Shown here: positions 22,895-31,079 of the stretch, piece after piece | Layout of the letters: each line of letters begins with the position of its first letter | How positions within the stretch are numbered: position 1 is the stretch's first letter | Assembly: GCA_945952045.1 (NCBI GenBank) | Contig: CAMFHE010000051.1 | Coordinates: forward strand, 1 to 33,591 | Length of the DNA: 33,591 nt | From: an uncultured Rhizobium sp. | GTDB lineage: Bacteria > Pseudomonadota > Alphaproteobacteria > Rhizobiales > Rhizobiaceae | Direction of reading: 5' to 3' | Notes under the pieces: model-generated | The model's database searches: none | What the model was told of the DNA's origin: nothing | Seen by the model: only the letters and a program-made list of their open reading frames with translations | Program-made: the position numbers and the translations under genes

Positions 22895-24946
22895 ATGAAC
22901 GACAAGAACGATCTCTTTTCCGCAATGCCCGCGGCGCCCGTGGCCGAGGGACGCCCGGCCGACACGATCAAGCCAGCGGCCGCAGCACCGGTGCGCCCTG
23001 CGCCCCCGGTAACAGGCGTCGATACCTACGACGCTTCGGCCATTCGCGTTCTCGAAGGTCTGGAGCCGGTGCGCATGCGTCCCGGCATGTATATCGGCGG
23101 CACGGACGAGAAGGCGTTGCATCACCTTTTCGCCGAAGTCATCGACAACTCGATGGACGAAGCCGTCGCCGGCCATGCGAACTTCATCGAAGTGCATATG
23201 GACACGCAAGGCTTCCTGACGGTCAGCGACAACGGTCGCGGCATTCCGGTGGAAAACCATCCGCAGGTGCCGGGCAAGTCGACCCTCGAAGTCATCATGA
23301 CCAAGCTGCATGCCGGCGGCAAGTTCGATGGCAAGGCCTACGAAACCTCGGGCGGCCTTCACGGCGTCGGCGTCTCTGTTGTCAATGCGCTGTCGGATGT
23401 GCTCGAAGTCGAAGTTGCGCGCAACCGCAAGCTCTATCGCCAGCGCTTTTCGCGCGGCATTCCGCAAGGCGGATTGGAAGAACTGGGCGACGTGCATAAC
23501 CGGCGCGGCACCCGTGTTCGCTTCCACCCCGATCCGCAGATTTTTGGCGACCACGCCCATTTCGATGCCGGCCGCGTCTTCCGCATGGCCCGCTCGAAGG
23601 CCTATCTGTTCGGCGGCGTCGAAATCCGCTGGAGCTGCGATCCGGGCGTGCTGCCGGAAGGGTCCGATATCCCTGAAAAGGCGGTGTTCCACTTCCCCGG
23701 CGGCCTGAAGGACTATCTGCAGGCGACGCTTGGCAAGGATTTCACCGTCACGCGCGAGATTTTTTCCGGCCGCACGGAAAAGACCGGCGGTCACGGCGCT
23801 CTCGAATGGGCGGTCACCTGGTATGGCGGCGATCAGCAGTTGCATTCCTATTGCAACACGATCCCGACGCCCGAAGGCGGCACCCATGAAGCCGGCCTGC
23901 GCCTTGCGCTGACCAAGGGCCTCAAGAACTACGCCGACATGACGCAGAACAAGCGCGCCAAGGACATCACCACCGACGACGTGATGATCTCGGTCGCCGG
24001 CATGCTGTCGATCTTCATCCGTGAGCCGGAATTCGTCGGCCAGACCAAGGATCGCCTGGCGACCGTCGAAGCACAGCGCATCGTCGAAAACGCGCTTCGC
24101 GACCCCTTCGACCACTATCTGACCGGCAACCGCCAAGAAGCTGACAAGCTGCTGGAATGGGTGATCGAGCGCGCCGAAGAGCGTTTGCGCCGCCGCAAGG
24201 AAAAGGAAGTCAACCGCAAGACGGCGGTGCGTAAGCTGCGCCTGCCCGGCAAGCTTGCCGATTGCGCCCAGAACACTGCCGAAGGCGCCGAACTGTTCAT
24301 CGTCGAGGGCGATTCGGCTGGCGGCTCCGCCAAGCAGGCACGCAATCGCTCGAATCAGGCGATCCTGCCGCTGCGCGGCAAGATCCTCAACGTCGCCAGC
24401 GCCGGTCGTGACAAGCTGTCCGCCAACCAGCAGATCGCCGACCTCATCCAGGCGCTCGGCTGCGGCACGCGCACGAAGTATCGCGAAGAGGATCTGCGCT
24501 ACGAACGCGTGATCATCATGACCGATGCCGACGTCGATGGCGCCCATATCGCATCGCTTCTGATCACCCTGTTCTATCAGGAAATGCCGGAGCTGATCCG
24601 TGGCGGGCACCTGTTCCTCGCCGTTCCGCCGCTCTATCGCATGAGCCATGGCGGCAAGACGCTCTATGCGCGTGACGACGGCCATCGCCAGCAATTGCTG
24701 TCGACCGTCTTCAAGGGCAAGAAGGTCGAAATCGGCCGCTTCAAAGGTCTGGGCGAGATGATGGCCCAGCAATTGAAGGAAACCACCATGGATCCGGCCC
24801 ACCGCACCCTGTTGCGTGTCGCCATCGACGAGGTGGATTTCGAAGGCACGCGCGAGGCGGTGGATTCGTTGATGGGCACCAAGGCCGATGCGCGTTTCCG
24901 CTTCATCCAGGAGCGCGCGGCCTTTGCCGAGAATCTCGACATCTGA
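22895..24946 (+). CDS. parE: DNA topoisomerase IV subunit B
   Basis: ATPase subunit of topoisomerase IV, which decatenates daughter chromosomes with ParC. The 683-residue product has the GHKL ATPase domain (LEGLEPVRMRPGMYIGG, EVIDNSMDEA, VSDNGRGIPV, SGGLHGVGVSVVNALS), the transducer domain, and a TOPRIM domain (FIVEGDSAGGSAKQ, MTDADVDGAHI). Its length and the KQARNRSNQAILPLRGKILNV region fit ParE and not the longer rhizobial GyrB. The Ala/Pro-rich N-terminal 45 residues are variable. The start is uncertain: ATG 22895 gives the usual short acidic N-terminus, while ATG 22841 has a better AAGGA ribosome site and would add 18 residues. Confidence 0.93.
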   Translation: MNDKNDLFSAMPAAPVAEGRPADTIKPAAAAPVRPAPPVTGVDTYDASAIRVLEGLEPVRMRPGMYIGGTDEKALHHLFAEVIDNSMDEAVAGHANFIEVHMDTQGFLTVSDNGRGIPVENHPQVPGKSTLEVIMTKLHAGGKFDGKAYETSGGLHGVGVSVVNALSDVLEVEVARNRKLYRQRFSRGIPQGGLEELGDVHNRRGTRVRFHPDPQIFGDHAHFDAGRVFRMARSKAYLFGGVEIRWSCDPGVLPEGSDIPEKAVFHFPGGLKDYLQATLGKDFTVTREIFSGRTEKTGGHGALEWAVTWYGGDQQLHSYCNTIPTPEGGTHEAGLRLALTKGLKNYADMTQNKRAKDITTDDVMISVAGMLSIFIREPEFVGQTKDRLATVEAQRIVENALRDPFDHYLTGNRQEADKLLEWVIERAEERLRRRKEKEVNRKTAVRKLRLPGKLADCAQNTAEGAELFIVEGDSAGGSAKQARNRSNQAILPLRGKILNVASAGRDKLSANQQIADLIQALGCGTRTKYREEDLRYERVIIMTDADVDGAHIASLLITLFYQEMPELIRGGHLFLAVPPLYRMSHGGKTLYARDDGHRQQLLSTVFKGKKVEIGRFKGLGEMMAQQLKETTMDPAHRTLLRVAIDEVDFEGTREAVDSLMGTKADARFRFIQERAAFAENLDI

Positions 24947-24968
24947 CGCATTTCACGAAAATTTGGCC

Positions 24969-25007
24969 AGGACAGACCGACCCGAAGACACGGGATCGGT
25001 CTATCCT
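24969..25007 (+). terminator. Long hairpin after parE (probable terminator)
   Basis: Bases 24969-24983 pair with 24992-25007 (14 pairs, one mismatch, one bulge, 8-base loop) beginning 22 bases after the parE stop. There is no strong T-run, so it may be a Rho-dependent site or 3' stabiliser. Confidence 0.45.
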
Positions 25008-25019
25008 GCCGATTTACCG

Positions 25020-25034
25020 TTAAGCCTTCCTTAA
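25020..25034. promoter_or_regulatory. Perfect CtrA-type box (TTAA-N7-TTAA)
   Basis: TTAA-GCCTTCC-TTAA at 25020-25034 is an exact match to the full CtrA binding motif known from Caulobacter and used in Rhizobiales. It lies between parE and the membrane protein at 25242, about 210 bp upstream of the latter. CtrA control of that gene would tie it to the cell cycle; this is inference. Confidence 0.4.
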
Positions 25035-25241
25035 GTCGCAATTTCCTGTTCAAGGCAGGCTGCGCACCGGTTTCGGCGGGAAGAAACTGCGCGCTGCGAG
25101 GCCGTTAACGTAGCTTCGCCATATTGTCTTAGCCATTGCCTGCCACGATAGCTGCATTGATCGCCCGAAAGATGCGGCAGCGCCGCCTTGCATCATCGGA
25201 ATCGATCTCCCATAGTTCGACGACCGAAACCGCAGAAGATC

Positions 25242-26444
25242 ATGACTTTGAGCCCAGTGGAACCGATGAGACACCGAAACGAACAGCGTTGGCTTGGGCC
25301 CGCGACACCACTGCGCACGGCGCTGGTGCCGTCGGTGTCCGCCGCTCGCTGGCTGCTGCTGCTCATCGTCGCCGCGGGCATCTATTTTTTCTACGGTTTC
25401 CTCGTCCCCGTCCTGGCGGCACTCGTCATCGGCTTTGCGAGCTGGCCGCTGTTCAAGCGCCTGCAACGTAATGTCGGCGGCAGTTCCACCGTCGCCGCCT
25501 CGATTGCGATTACGCTGATCCTCGCCTTCCTCGTCGTGCCGCTGACCATTGCCGTGCTCTATACGGTCGATGAGGTGCGCCAATGGGTGATGTGGGTGAT
25601 CGAAGCCAATCGTGAAGGCTCGACCGCACCGGACTGGATGCTGACGCTACCGGTCGTCGGCGACTGGATCGGCGACATGTGGGCGAAGCATATCGGCAGC
25701 CCCGGCGCCATCGGCGCGCTCATCCAGATGGCAAGCGGCGCCAATATCGGCAATATTTACCGCGCGGTGCTGGCCGCCGGCGGCGGCGCATTCCACCTGT
25801 TCCTGACGCTGCTGTTCATGATGATCGCTCTGTTCTTCGTCTATCGCAACGGCGCCGACTTCTCCCGCCAGGTCGATCTGATCGGCGAACGGATCCTGCC
25901 GACGCGCTGGGAGCGCATTTCCCGCGTCGTGCCGGCCACCATCAGCTCGACCGTCACCGGCATGACGCTGATCGCGATCGGCGAAGGCATCGTCCTCGGC
26001 ATTGCTTACTGGGTGGCTGGCGTGCCCTCGCCCGTGACGCTGGGCGTCATCACCGGTTTCATGGCGCTGGTGCCGGGCGGCGCGCCTCTGTCTTTCACGT
26101 TGATCTCGGTCTATCTCGTTGCCAGTGGCACGCCGGTTGCCGGCATCGGCCTGTTTCTCTGGGGTTCGATCGAACTGTTCATCGTCGACAAGACCTTGCG
26201 CCCGCGCCTGGTCGGCGGCCCAATCAAACTGCCCTTCCTGCCGACCTTCTTCGGCCTGATCGGCGGCGTCAAGACGATGGGTTTTCTCGGCCTGTTCATC
26301 GGCCCCGTGCTAATGGCCCTTCTGGTCGCTATCTGGCGCGAGTGGCTGCGCGAGGCGGAACTGACCGCCGTCGACGAGCAGGAAGCCAGCACTTTGCCGC
26401 CGCAGAAGCCGACGGCGATTTCCAAGACGCAGGAAGCCGTCTAA
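25242..26444 (+). CDS. AI-2E transporter / PerM-family membrane protein
   Basis: A protein of about 400 residues of the UPF0118 (AI-2E transporter, PerM) family, a group of poorly characterised permeases that includes the E. coli TqsA autoinducer-2 exporter and Na+/H+ antiporter-like members. About seven to eight transmembrane helices are seen: two near residues 35-75, one near 85-110, one near 190-215, and a cluster from about 255 to 375. Family-typical features are the long periplasmic loop after helix three and the GVPSPVTLGVITGFMALVPGGAP and DKTLRPRLVGG segments. Start 25242 is the first good ATG; 25266 is an alternative. Substrate unknown. Confidence 0.85.
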   Translation: MTLSPVEPMRHRNEQRWLGPATPLRTALVPSVSAARWLLLLIVAAGIYFFYGFLVPVLAALVIGFASWPLFKRLQRNVGGSSTVAASIAITLILAFLVVPLTIAVLYTVDEVRQWVMWVIEANREGSTAPDWMLTLPVVGDWIGDMWAKHIGSPGAIGALIQMASGANIGNIYRAVLAAGGGAFHLFLTLLFMMIALFFVYRNGADFSRQVDLIGERILPTRWERISRVVPATISSTVTGMTLIAIGEGIVLGIAYWVAGVPSPVTLGVITGFMALVPGGAPLSFTLISVYLVASGTPVAGIGLFLWGSIELFIVDKTLRPRLVGGPIKLPFLPTFFGLIGGVKTMGFLGLFIGPVLMALLVAIWREWLREAELTAVDEQEASTLPPQKPTAISKTQEAV

Positions 26445-26453
26445 ACCTCGACT

Positions 26454-27569
26454 TCAAGCGGCCAGCGTTGCGCTGGCGCGTGCAAGTTGCCGTTGCTCGC
26501 TGATGCGCAGTTTATCGACCATCGCCAGCAATTCGCCGATGGCGGGCGCTTGCGCATGCCGGAACCGACGCAGCAATTCGTCCGCGACATCGTGAACCCC
26601 GGACGAGGCGGCATGCGCTCCCCGCCACACAAGCGTCGCCTCGACGAAAACCGGGCTGATATCGCGCGACAGGCCAGACGATTCGTAAAGCGCCCGGATG
26701 GCATGCGCGCGACCGCCGGCAACGATGGCCCGCACCCGGCGATCTTCCAGACCCGACAGCGCCACCAAAGCGGCTGCAATGAAATCGACCTTGCCGGAGC
26801 AAAGCGCATGCATGAGGAAGGCCGGCGTCAACCGGCCATCGCGCCGCAGATGCTCGACGAGGGCCGGCAACTCGACGGTCTCGACAGAGCCGAGCATCGC
26901 TACAGTCGCGCTCTCCTTGGCCTCATGGACGATGCGCTCAACCCGCTTTTCGCCAACCAGCGCCTGCACGAGACCGAAGCCCACCAGCGCCCGGCCGACA
27001 TGCTGCATCAGGCTGTGCCGCGCATTGGCAGGCAGATCGTCGCGTTCCAGGAGGACAGTGCGCACACCGCAATCATGACCGTGGCGCTGGGCGATGCGCT
27101 CCAGCGTGCCGCGTCCGAGCCTGACATCGGGATTGTCGAGCAGAACGGCAACCTCCGCCGCCTCGCCCACTTCGACGAGGGCCGCCGCCGCGCCGCGTGA
27201 CAAATGCGGCCGCGCTGCGATCAGGGCGCGCGTGGTGACGGTGCCGCGCCCGATCAAGTCGACAAGATCGTCTTCCTCCAGCGCCGGCGAATTGATGATG
27301 ATCGTCGCGGCGATTTCCGGCTGGTCTTCGGCAAGGGAAAGGACGACCGTGCGTGGCGCAGCCGCACTGGCGCAGAGCGTCTCGGCCAGCGCCAACCGGA
27401 CCACGGGCGACGGATCGTCAAGCAGGTAGTTCAACGCCATGGCGGCCGCATCGCGCTCTCGCGCCGTGATGCGTTCCATCAGAAAGGCACGCGCCAATGC
27501 TCTGGCAGCGCGCGCCCTCTCGGAAGTTTTCGCCCCTTCCGCCCAGCGAAGAAATGCCTGAACGATCAC
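26454..27569 (-). CDS. DUF2336 domain protein (helical-repeat)
   Basis: A 371-residue, almost entirely alpha-helical soluble protein rich in Ala, Leu, Arg and Glu, built of HEAT-like helical pairs such as DDPSPVVRLALAETLC and DNPDVRLGRGTLERIA. It matches the DUF2336 family widespread in alphaproteobacteria, which has no firmly established function. The start is GTG 27569 with GAGG upstream. It is convergent with the PerM-family gene (10 bp between stops). Confidence 0.75.
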   Translation of the reverse strand: MIVQAFLRWAEGAKTSERARAARALARAFLMERITARERDAAAMALNYLLDDPSPVVRLALAETLCASAAAPRTVVLSLAEDQPEIAATIIINSPALEEDDLVDLIGRGTVTTRALIAARPHLSRGAAAALVEVGEAAEVAVLLDNPDVRLGRGTLERIAQRHGHDCGVRTVLLERDDLPANARHSLMQHVGRALVGFGLVQALVGEKRVERIVHEAKESATVAMLGSVETVELPALVEHLRRDGRLTPAFLMHALCSGKVDFIAAALVALSGLEDRRVRAIVAGGRAHAIRALYESSGLSRDISPVFVEATLVWRGAHAASSGVHDVADELLRRFRHAQAPAIGELLAMVDKLRISEQRQLARASATLAA

Positions 27570-27739
27570 TGTGACCTCGAAGACTGCGTATGAATCGGAA
27601 ACACATAGGCAGAGTAACCGGCAATGGTTTAAGATTTCTTCACCATGTTTCTTAACGCAGGGTCTTGGTGCGGGAAGTCATCCGGCCTTTACGCCCTGGG
27701 CGGTTGAAAGCGCAAGGCTTGCCATCTAAGGATTTGCCA

Positions 27740-27790
27740 ATGCCGCAAGAGCAGCAGGAATCGGTCACCCTTCGCGAGACGCAAGCATGA
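27740..27790 (+). CDS. 16-aa leader ORF overlapping the CitE-like gene
   Basis: ATG 27740 after AAGGA (8-base spacing) opens 16 codons ending at TGA 27788-27790, which overlaps the next gene's ATG (27787) in an ATGA arrangement. It may couple translation to the CitE-like gene. The peptide has no recognisable feature and could be chance. Confidence 0.25.
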   Translation: MPQEQQESVTLRETQA

Positions 27791-28674
27791 TGAAGCGATC
27801 CTGGCTTCTGGTCCCGGGACTGGATAAGGCCTTGCTGAACGACAGCCGCCAGAGCGGGGCCGATGTGCTGGTCGCCGATCTCGCCAGCATCGTGCCACCG
27901 CTGAAGGCGCAGGCGCGCGAGGCGACCCAACAATTCCTCACAGACCGGCCGCCGATCCGTGATCGCGAGGCACGCTGCTTCGTACTGATCCATTCCCATG
28001 CTTCTGGCCTGATGGAAAAGGATCTGGACGCGGCGCTACGCGGCCGGGCGGACGGCATTGTACTGACCGGCGTGCGGGCGGCTTCCGATATCCAGCGGCT
28101 TGACGCGATGCTCTCGGCGCGCGAAGCGATCTTCGGCATCTATCCCGGCATGACGCGCATCGTGGCGCTCTGCGGCGACAACGCGCTCGGCATTCTCAAT
28201 ACCGGCGAAAACATGGGCCGTGCCTCGCCGCGGCTCGATGCGCTCGGCTGGTCGATGCCTGCACTGGCCTCAAGCCTGGGCGCCTGCCGGACACATGAGG
28301 ACGACGGACGCCTGAGCGATGCCTTGCGGCTTGCCCGCGCCGCCGTGTTGACGGCGGCAGCGGCAGCCGGCATCGGCGCCATCGATTCGGCCTCTGGCCT
28401 GTTCGGTAGCGATCGTCTGACCCGCGATTGCCGCGAAGCCAAGGCGGATGGCTTCACCGGCAAGTTCGCTCTGCACAAGACGCAACTGCCCATCGTCAAC
28501 GCCCTGTTCACGCCAGACCGTAACGAGATCGCCCGCGCCCGCGCCATCGTCGAACTTTTCGAGACCGCCGACCATGGCGCATGCTTCGCCCCGGACGGCA
28601 GAGCGCTCGGCGAAGCGGACCTGCGCCGGGCGCGACGGGTGCTCGATCATGCGGGAGTGGAGGCCGACGCTTAA
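27787..28674 (+). CDS. CitE/HpcH-HpaI-like protein with degenerate active site
   Basis: A 295-residue protein of the CitE-type CoA-ester lyase family, TIM-barrel aldolases that cleave (S)-malyl- or citramalyl-CoA-like esters. The N-terminus (SWLLVPGLDKA, then SGADVLVADL) and the C-terminal GFTGKFALHKTQLPIVNALFTP match the family well. However, several expected catalytic positions are altered: the usual DLEDAV is DLASIV (31-36), the Arg-Ile-Asn segment is LIHSH, the Pro-Lys-Val-Glu segment is LTGVRAA, and the Glu-Thr/Ser-Ala strand is YPGMTRI. It may be a pseudoenzyme or bind another ligand. Its stop shares the tetramer TTAA with the convergent flavin reductase stop. Confidence 0.75.
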   Translation: MMKRSWLLVPGLDKALLNDSRQSGADVLVADLASIVPPLKAQAREATQQFLTDRPPIRDREARCFVLIHSHASGLMEKDLDAALRGRADGIVLTGVRAASDIQRLDAMLSAREAIFGIYPGMTRIVALCGDNALGILNTGENMGRASPRLDALGWSMPALASSLGACRTHEDDGRLSDALRLARAAVLTAAAAAGIGAIDSASGLFGSDRLTRDCREAKADGFTGKFALHKTQLPIVNALFTPDRNEIARARAIVELFETADHGACFAPDGRALGEADLRRARRVLDHAGVEADA

Positions 28675-29276
28675 GGGGCGGCCGGCCGGCGCATCTCGAA
28701 GACCTGCGAGCCGTCGCTGTAATCCATGTATCCAAGCCGCGCGACCGGGCTCGCCAGCACCATGTCGATCCGCCCGTCGCGAATGATCGCCTCGTCGATA
28801 TGGATGCCGACCACCTGCCCGAACACCATCCAGGCATCCGGCGCCGAACCATCCAGTGTCTTCGGCTGCATGATATCGGTGACCTTGCATTCCAGCGCTG
28901 CGAAGGCTTCCGCAACGAATGGCGCATTCACAAGCTCGCCCTGCCGCGGCGTCAGGCCGGCAATGGCGAATTCATCGATGCCGTAATCGACGGCAATCGA
29001 GCTGGCGTTCATCTTCTCCGCCAGCGTCCGGCTGACGAGACTGGCGGTAAAAACACCCGTCTCCTCGGCATTGCGCAGGCTATGCTTGCGGCCGCTCGAC
29101 GAAAACATGACGATCTTCGGGCTGTCGCTGACAACATTGAAGAAGGAATAGGGCGAGAGATTGCGCGATCCATCCCGCCCCTGACTGCCGATCCAGCCGA
29201 TCGGCCGCGGCGCCACGATCGCCTTAAAGGGATCGTGGCGCATGCCATGCGCATTCTCATGCGCGGTATAGAACAT
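28671..29276 (-). CDS. Flavin reductase-like FMN-binding protein
   Basis: A 201-residue protein of the flavin reductase-like (DIM6/NTAB) family: FMN-binding split-barrel flavoproteins that use NAD(P)H to reduce flavin or act on small aromatics. Conserved landmarks are FKAIVAPRPIGWIGS (about 18-32), NLSPYSFFNVVSDSPK and the DxxxV..GxVVGIHID strand region. ATG 29276 overlaps the nitroreductase stop by one base (TGATG) with GAGG upstream; a GTG at 29279 is also possible. It is co-transcribed with the nitroreductase, suggesting a two-part flavin redox pair. Confidence 0.88.
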   Translation of the reverse strand: MFYTAHENAHGMRHDPFKAIVAPRPIGWIGSQGRDGSRNLSPYSFFNVVSDSPKIVMFSSSGRKHSLRNAEETGVFTASLVSRTLAEKMNASSIAVDYGIDEFAIAGLTPRQGELVNAPFVAEAFAALECKVTDIMQPKTLDGSAPDAWMVFGQVVGIHIDEAIIRDGRIDMVLASPVARLGYMDYSDGSQVFEMRRPAAP

Positions 29277-29860
29277 CACTCTGCCTCGCCGACCCAGGTG
29301 ACGATATCGGCCAGCTCTGGACGCGGACGCTCTACAACGGGAAAATCGGTCGAGCCGATATGGATAAAGCCGGCGACCTTCTCGTTTTCACCGATGCCGA
29401 GCAGCGGATAGGCGCGGGTATCGAAGGCAAACCATTCGGTCAGCCAGTTGGCGACGAAGCCGTGCGCGTTCGCGCTGACCAGCAGGTTCATGCACAGCGC
29501 GCCGGCGGACATGATCTGTTCCCATTCCGGGATCTTGAAATGCGGCGCAGCGCGGCTGACGACGGCGACGACCACAGGCGCGCGGGTGAAACGGGTGCGC
29601 TCCACCTCGATCAACTCGGCCGACAGATCCGGCTCGACGGCAAGGCGCAACTTCAAAAGCTCCTCGCCGATGCGGGCGCGCTCGGCCCCGCGATAGACCA
29701 CCAGACGCCAGGGCGCCAGCTTGCCGTGATCGGGCACGCGCACGGCCAGACGCAGGATTTCGTCCAGTTCCGCCTTGGAGGGACCGGGATCGCGCATCTG
29801 AAAAGCCGGGATGGAGCGGCGCACGGCGAGATAGTCACGCAGGGAAATGTTCTGTGTCAT
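29276..29860 (-). CDS. Nitroreductase-family oxidoreductase (YdjA-like)
   Basis: A 194-residue FMN-dependent nitroreductase-family protein. The N-terminal RRSIPAF corresponds to the Arg-Arg-Ser FMN phosphate-binding motif, followed by VPDHGKLAPWRLVVY, AGALCMNLLVSANAHGF and the C-terminal GFIHIGS. The short form with DHGKLAPWR resembles the YdjA subgroup. The substrate is unknown; the family reduces nitroaromatics, quinones or flavins. ATG 29860 is preferred over a TTG two codons upstream. First gene of a two-gene unit with the flavin reductase. Confidence 0.9.
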   Translation of the reverse strand: MTQNISLRDYLAVRRSIPAFQMRDPGPSKAELDEILRLAVRVPDHGKLAPWRLVVYRGAERARIGEELLKLRLAVEPDLSAELIEVERTRFTRAPVVVAVVSRAAPHFKIPEWEQIMSAGALCMNLLVSANAHGFVANWLTEWFAFDTRAYPLLGIGENEKVAGFIHIGSTDFPVVERPRPELADIVTWVGEAE

Positions 29861-30011
29861 CGGCAATCGCTTTCGATCGAATGGTATGGACGGCGCATTT
29901 CAGGGCGGAAAAGCACGGCACACTGTTCCCGGAAATACGTCGGGGCCTTGAATTTGCCACCGGCTTGGTCTTCAAGTGAAGGCACCAGTCATAGAAGTCA
30001 ACCGGGTCGAG

Positions 30012-30992
30012 ATGTCGCCACGCTCCATAGCCGCACGCATCGGCTTGCTTTTCCTCGCAATCGTTTCCGCCACAGCGCCCATCCGCGCCGAGGACGATCC
30101 CTTTGCGAATTTCAAGCAGCAGGATACGACGGTGAAAATGCCGAAGCTGAACGCTTTTTCGGCTACGGGTCTCGCAACCCAGCCGGCGGCGGGCCTGCGC
30201 GAAATCGCAATGGAAGCCAAGCTGACATCCGAGGCACAGCCGATGGAGGAAGGTCTCTCCTGGCGCGTCTTCAGTCCGATCCCCGGAGCTGACGGCAAGC
30301 TGCCGCTGGTCGCCTCTTCCGAAGGCGGCTCGGCGCGGTTTCAATTGGCGCCCGGCGACTATTTCGTCAACGTCGCCTTCGGCCGCGCGGGTGCCACGAA
30401 AAAGCTGTTCGTGCCGCAGTCTGGCGATGTCAACAAGCAGATTCTGGTGCTCGATGCCGGCGGCATCCTGTTGAACGCCGTTTCCGGCCCGGATGTGCGC
30501 ATTCCGCCGAAGGAACTCTCCTTCAGCATCTATTCGGCCGAAGTGCGTGAAGATGGCGAGCGCGGCCTCGTCATGGCCGATGTCGATCCCGGCACCGTCG
30601 TGCGCCTCAATGCCGGCACTTATCACGTCGTTTCCGAATATGGCGACGTCAATGCCGTCATCCGCGCCGATATTCAGGTGGAAGCCGGCAAGCTGACGGA
30701 AGCGACAATCCAGCACCGCGCCGCCAAGATCACTCTCAAACTTGTGGCCGATACTGGCGGCGAAGCGCTGGCCGACACCGCATGGTCAATCCTGACGAGC
30801 TCCGGCGATATCGTCGGCGAAAGCGTGAGCGCCTTCCCGACAATGGTTCTGGCCGAAGGCAGCTATTCCGCCATCGCCAAGAACAAGGACAAGATCTATC
30901 AGCGCGACTTCACCGTCGAAGCCGGCCATAACACCGAAGTCGAGGTGTTGATGAAGGCATCGAAGGCCACCGAAAACCTCGAAGCGGATTAG
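30012..30992 (+). CDS. Secreted protein with three beta-type repeats
   Basis: A 326-residue protein with a clear Sec signal peptide (cleavage after AAPIRA-type region near residue 26), hence periplasmic or surface. After a linker rich in charged residues, three modules of about 80-90 residues each contain a strand motif Leu-x-x-Gly-x-Tyr (near residues 112, 199 and 280), followed by a polar strand and a valine-rich strand, like carboxypeptidase-regulatory or Ig-like beta sandwiches. No enzyme motif is seen. ATG 30012 begins the signal peptide; an in-frame GTG at 29976 would add an unsuited polar prefix. It is divergent from the nitroreductase gene. Function unknown. Confidence 0.75.
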   Translation: MSPRSIAARIGLLFLAIVSATAPIRAEDDPFANFKQQDTTVKMPKLNAFSATGLATQPAAGLREIAMEAKLTSEAQPMEEGLSWRVFSPIPGADGKLPLVASSEGGSARFQLAPGDYFVNVAFGRAGATKKLFVPQSGDVNKQILVLDAGGILLNAVSGPDVRIPPKELSFSIYSAEVREDGERGLVMADVDPGTVVRLNAGTYHVVSEYGDVNAVIRADIQVEAGKLTEATIQHRAAKITLKLVADTGGEALADTAWSILTSSGDIVGESVSAFPTMVLAEGSYSAIAKNKDKIYQRDFTVEAGHNTEVEVLMKASKATENLEAD

Positions 30993-31046
30993 AGCATTTC
31001 CAGGAAAAGTGCGGCGCGGTTTTCCGTCCGGGACTGCGTGGAAACG
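30990..31046. repeat. Common rhizobial intergenic repeat fragment
   Basis: The block beginning AGAGCATTTCCAGGAAAAGTG and running through GCGGTTTTCCGTCCGG and ACTGCGTGGAAAC looks like the short palindromic intergenic repeat found in many copies in Rhizobium-type genomes (RIME-like). GGAAAA and TTTTCC form inverted arms. It lies between two convergent genes, where it may also serve as a transcription end. Family name from memory. Confidence 0.6.
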
Positions 31047-31079
31047 CCCTGGGGAACGCGGAAAAGCGCGGGCGGCTGA

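Noticed and set aside
22784..24802. 672-codon open frame antisense to parE
   Set aside because: Opposite a strongly conserved topoisomerase gene; composition is typical of a mirror frame.
22841..24946. Gyrase subunit B instead of ParE
   Set aside because: The length (about 683 aa) and the sequence around the TOPRIM domain fit ParE; rhizobial GyrB is about 810 aa.
29835..30716. 293-codon frame antisense to the secreted repeat protein
   Set aside because: The plus-strand product has a signal peptide and internal repeats; the antisense one has neither and overlaps the nitroreductase start.
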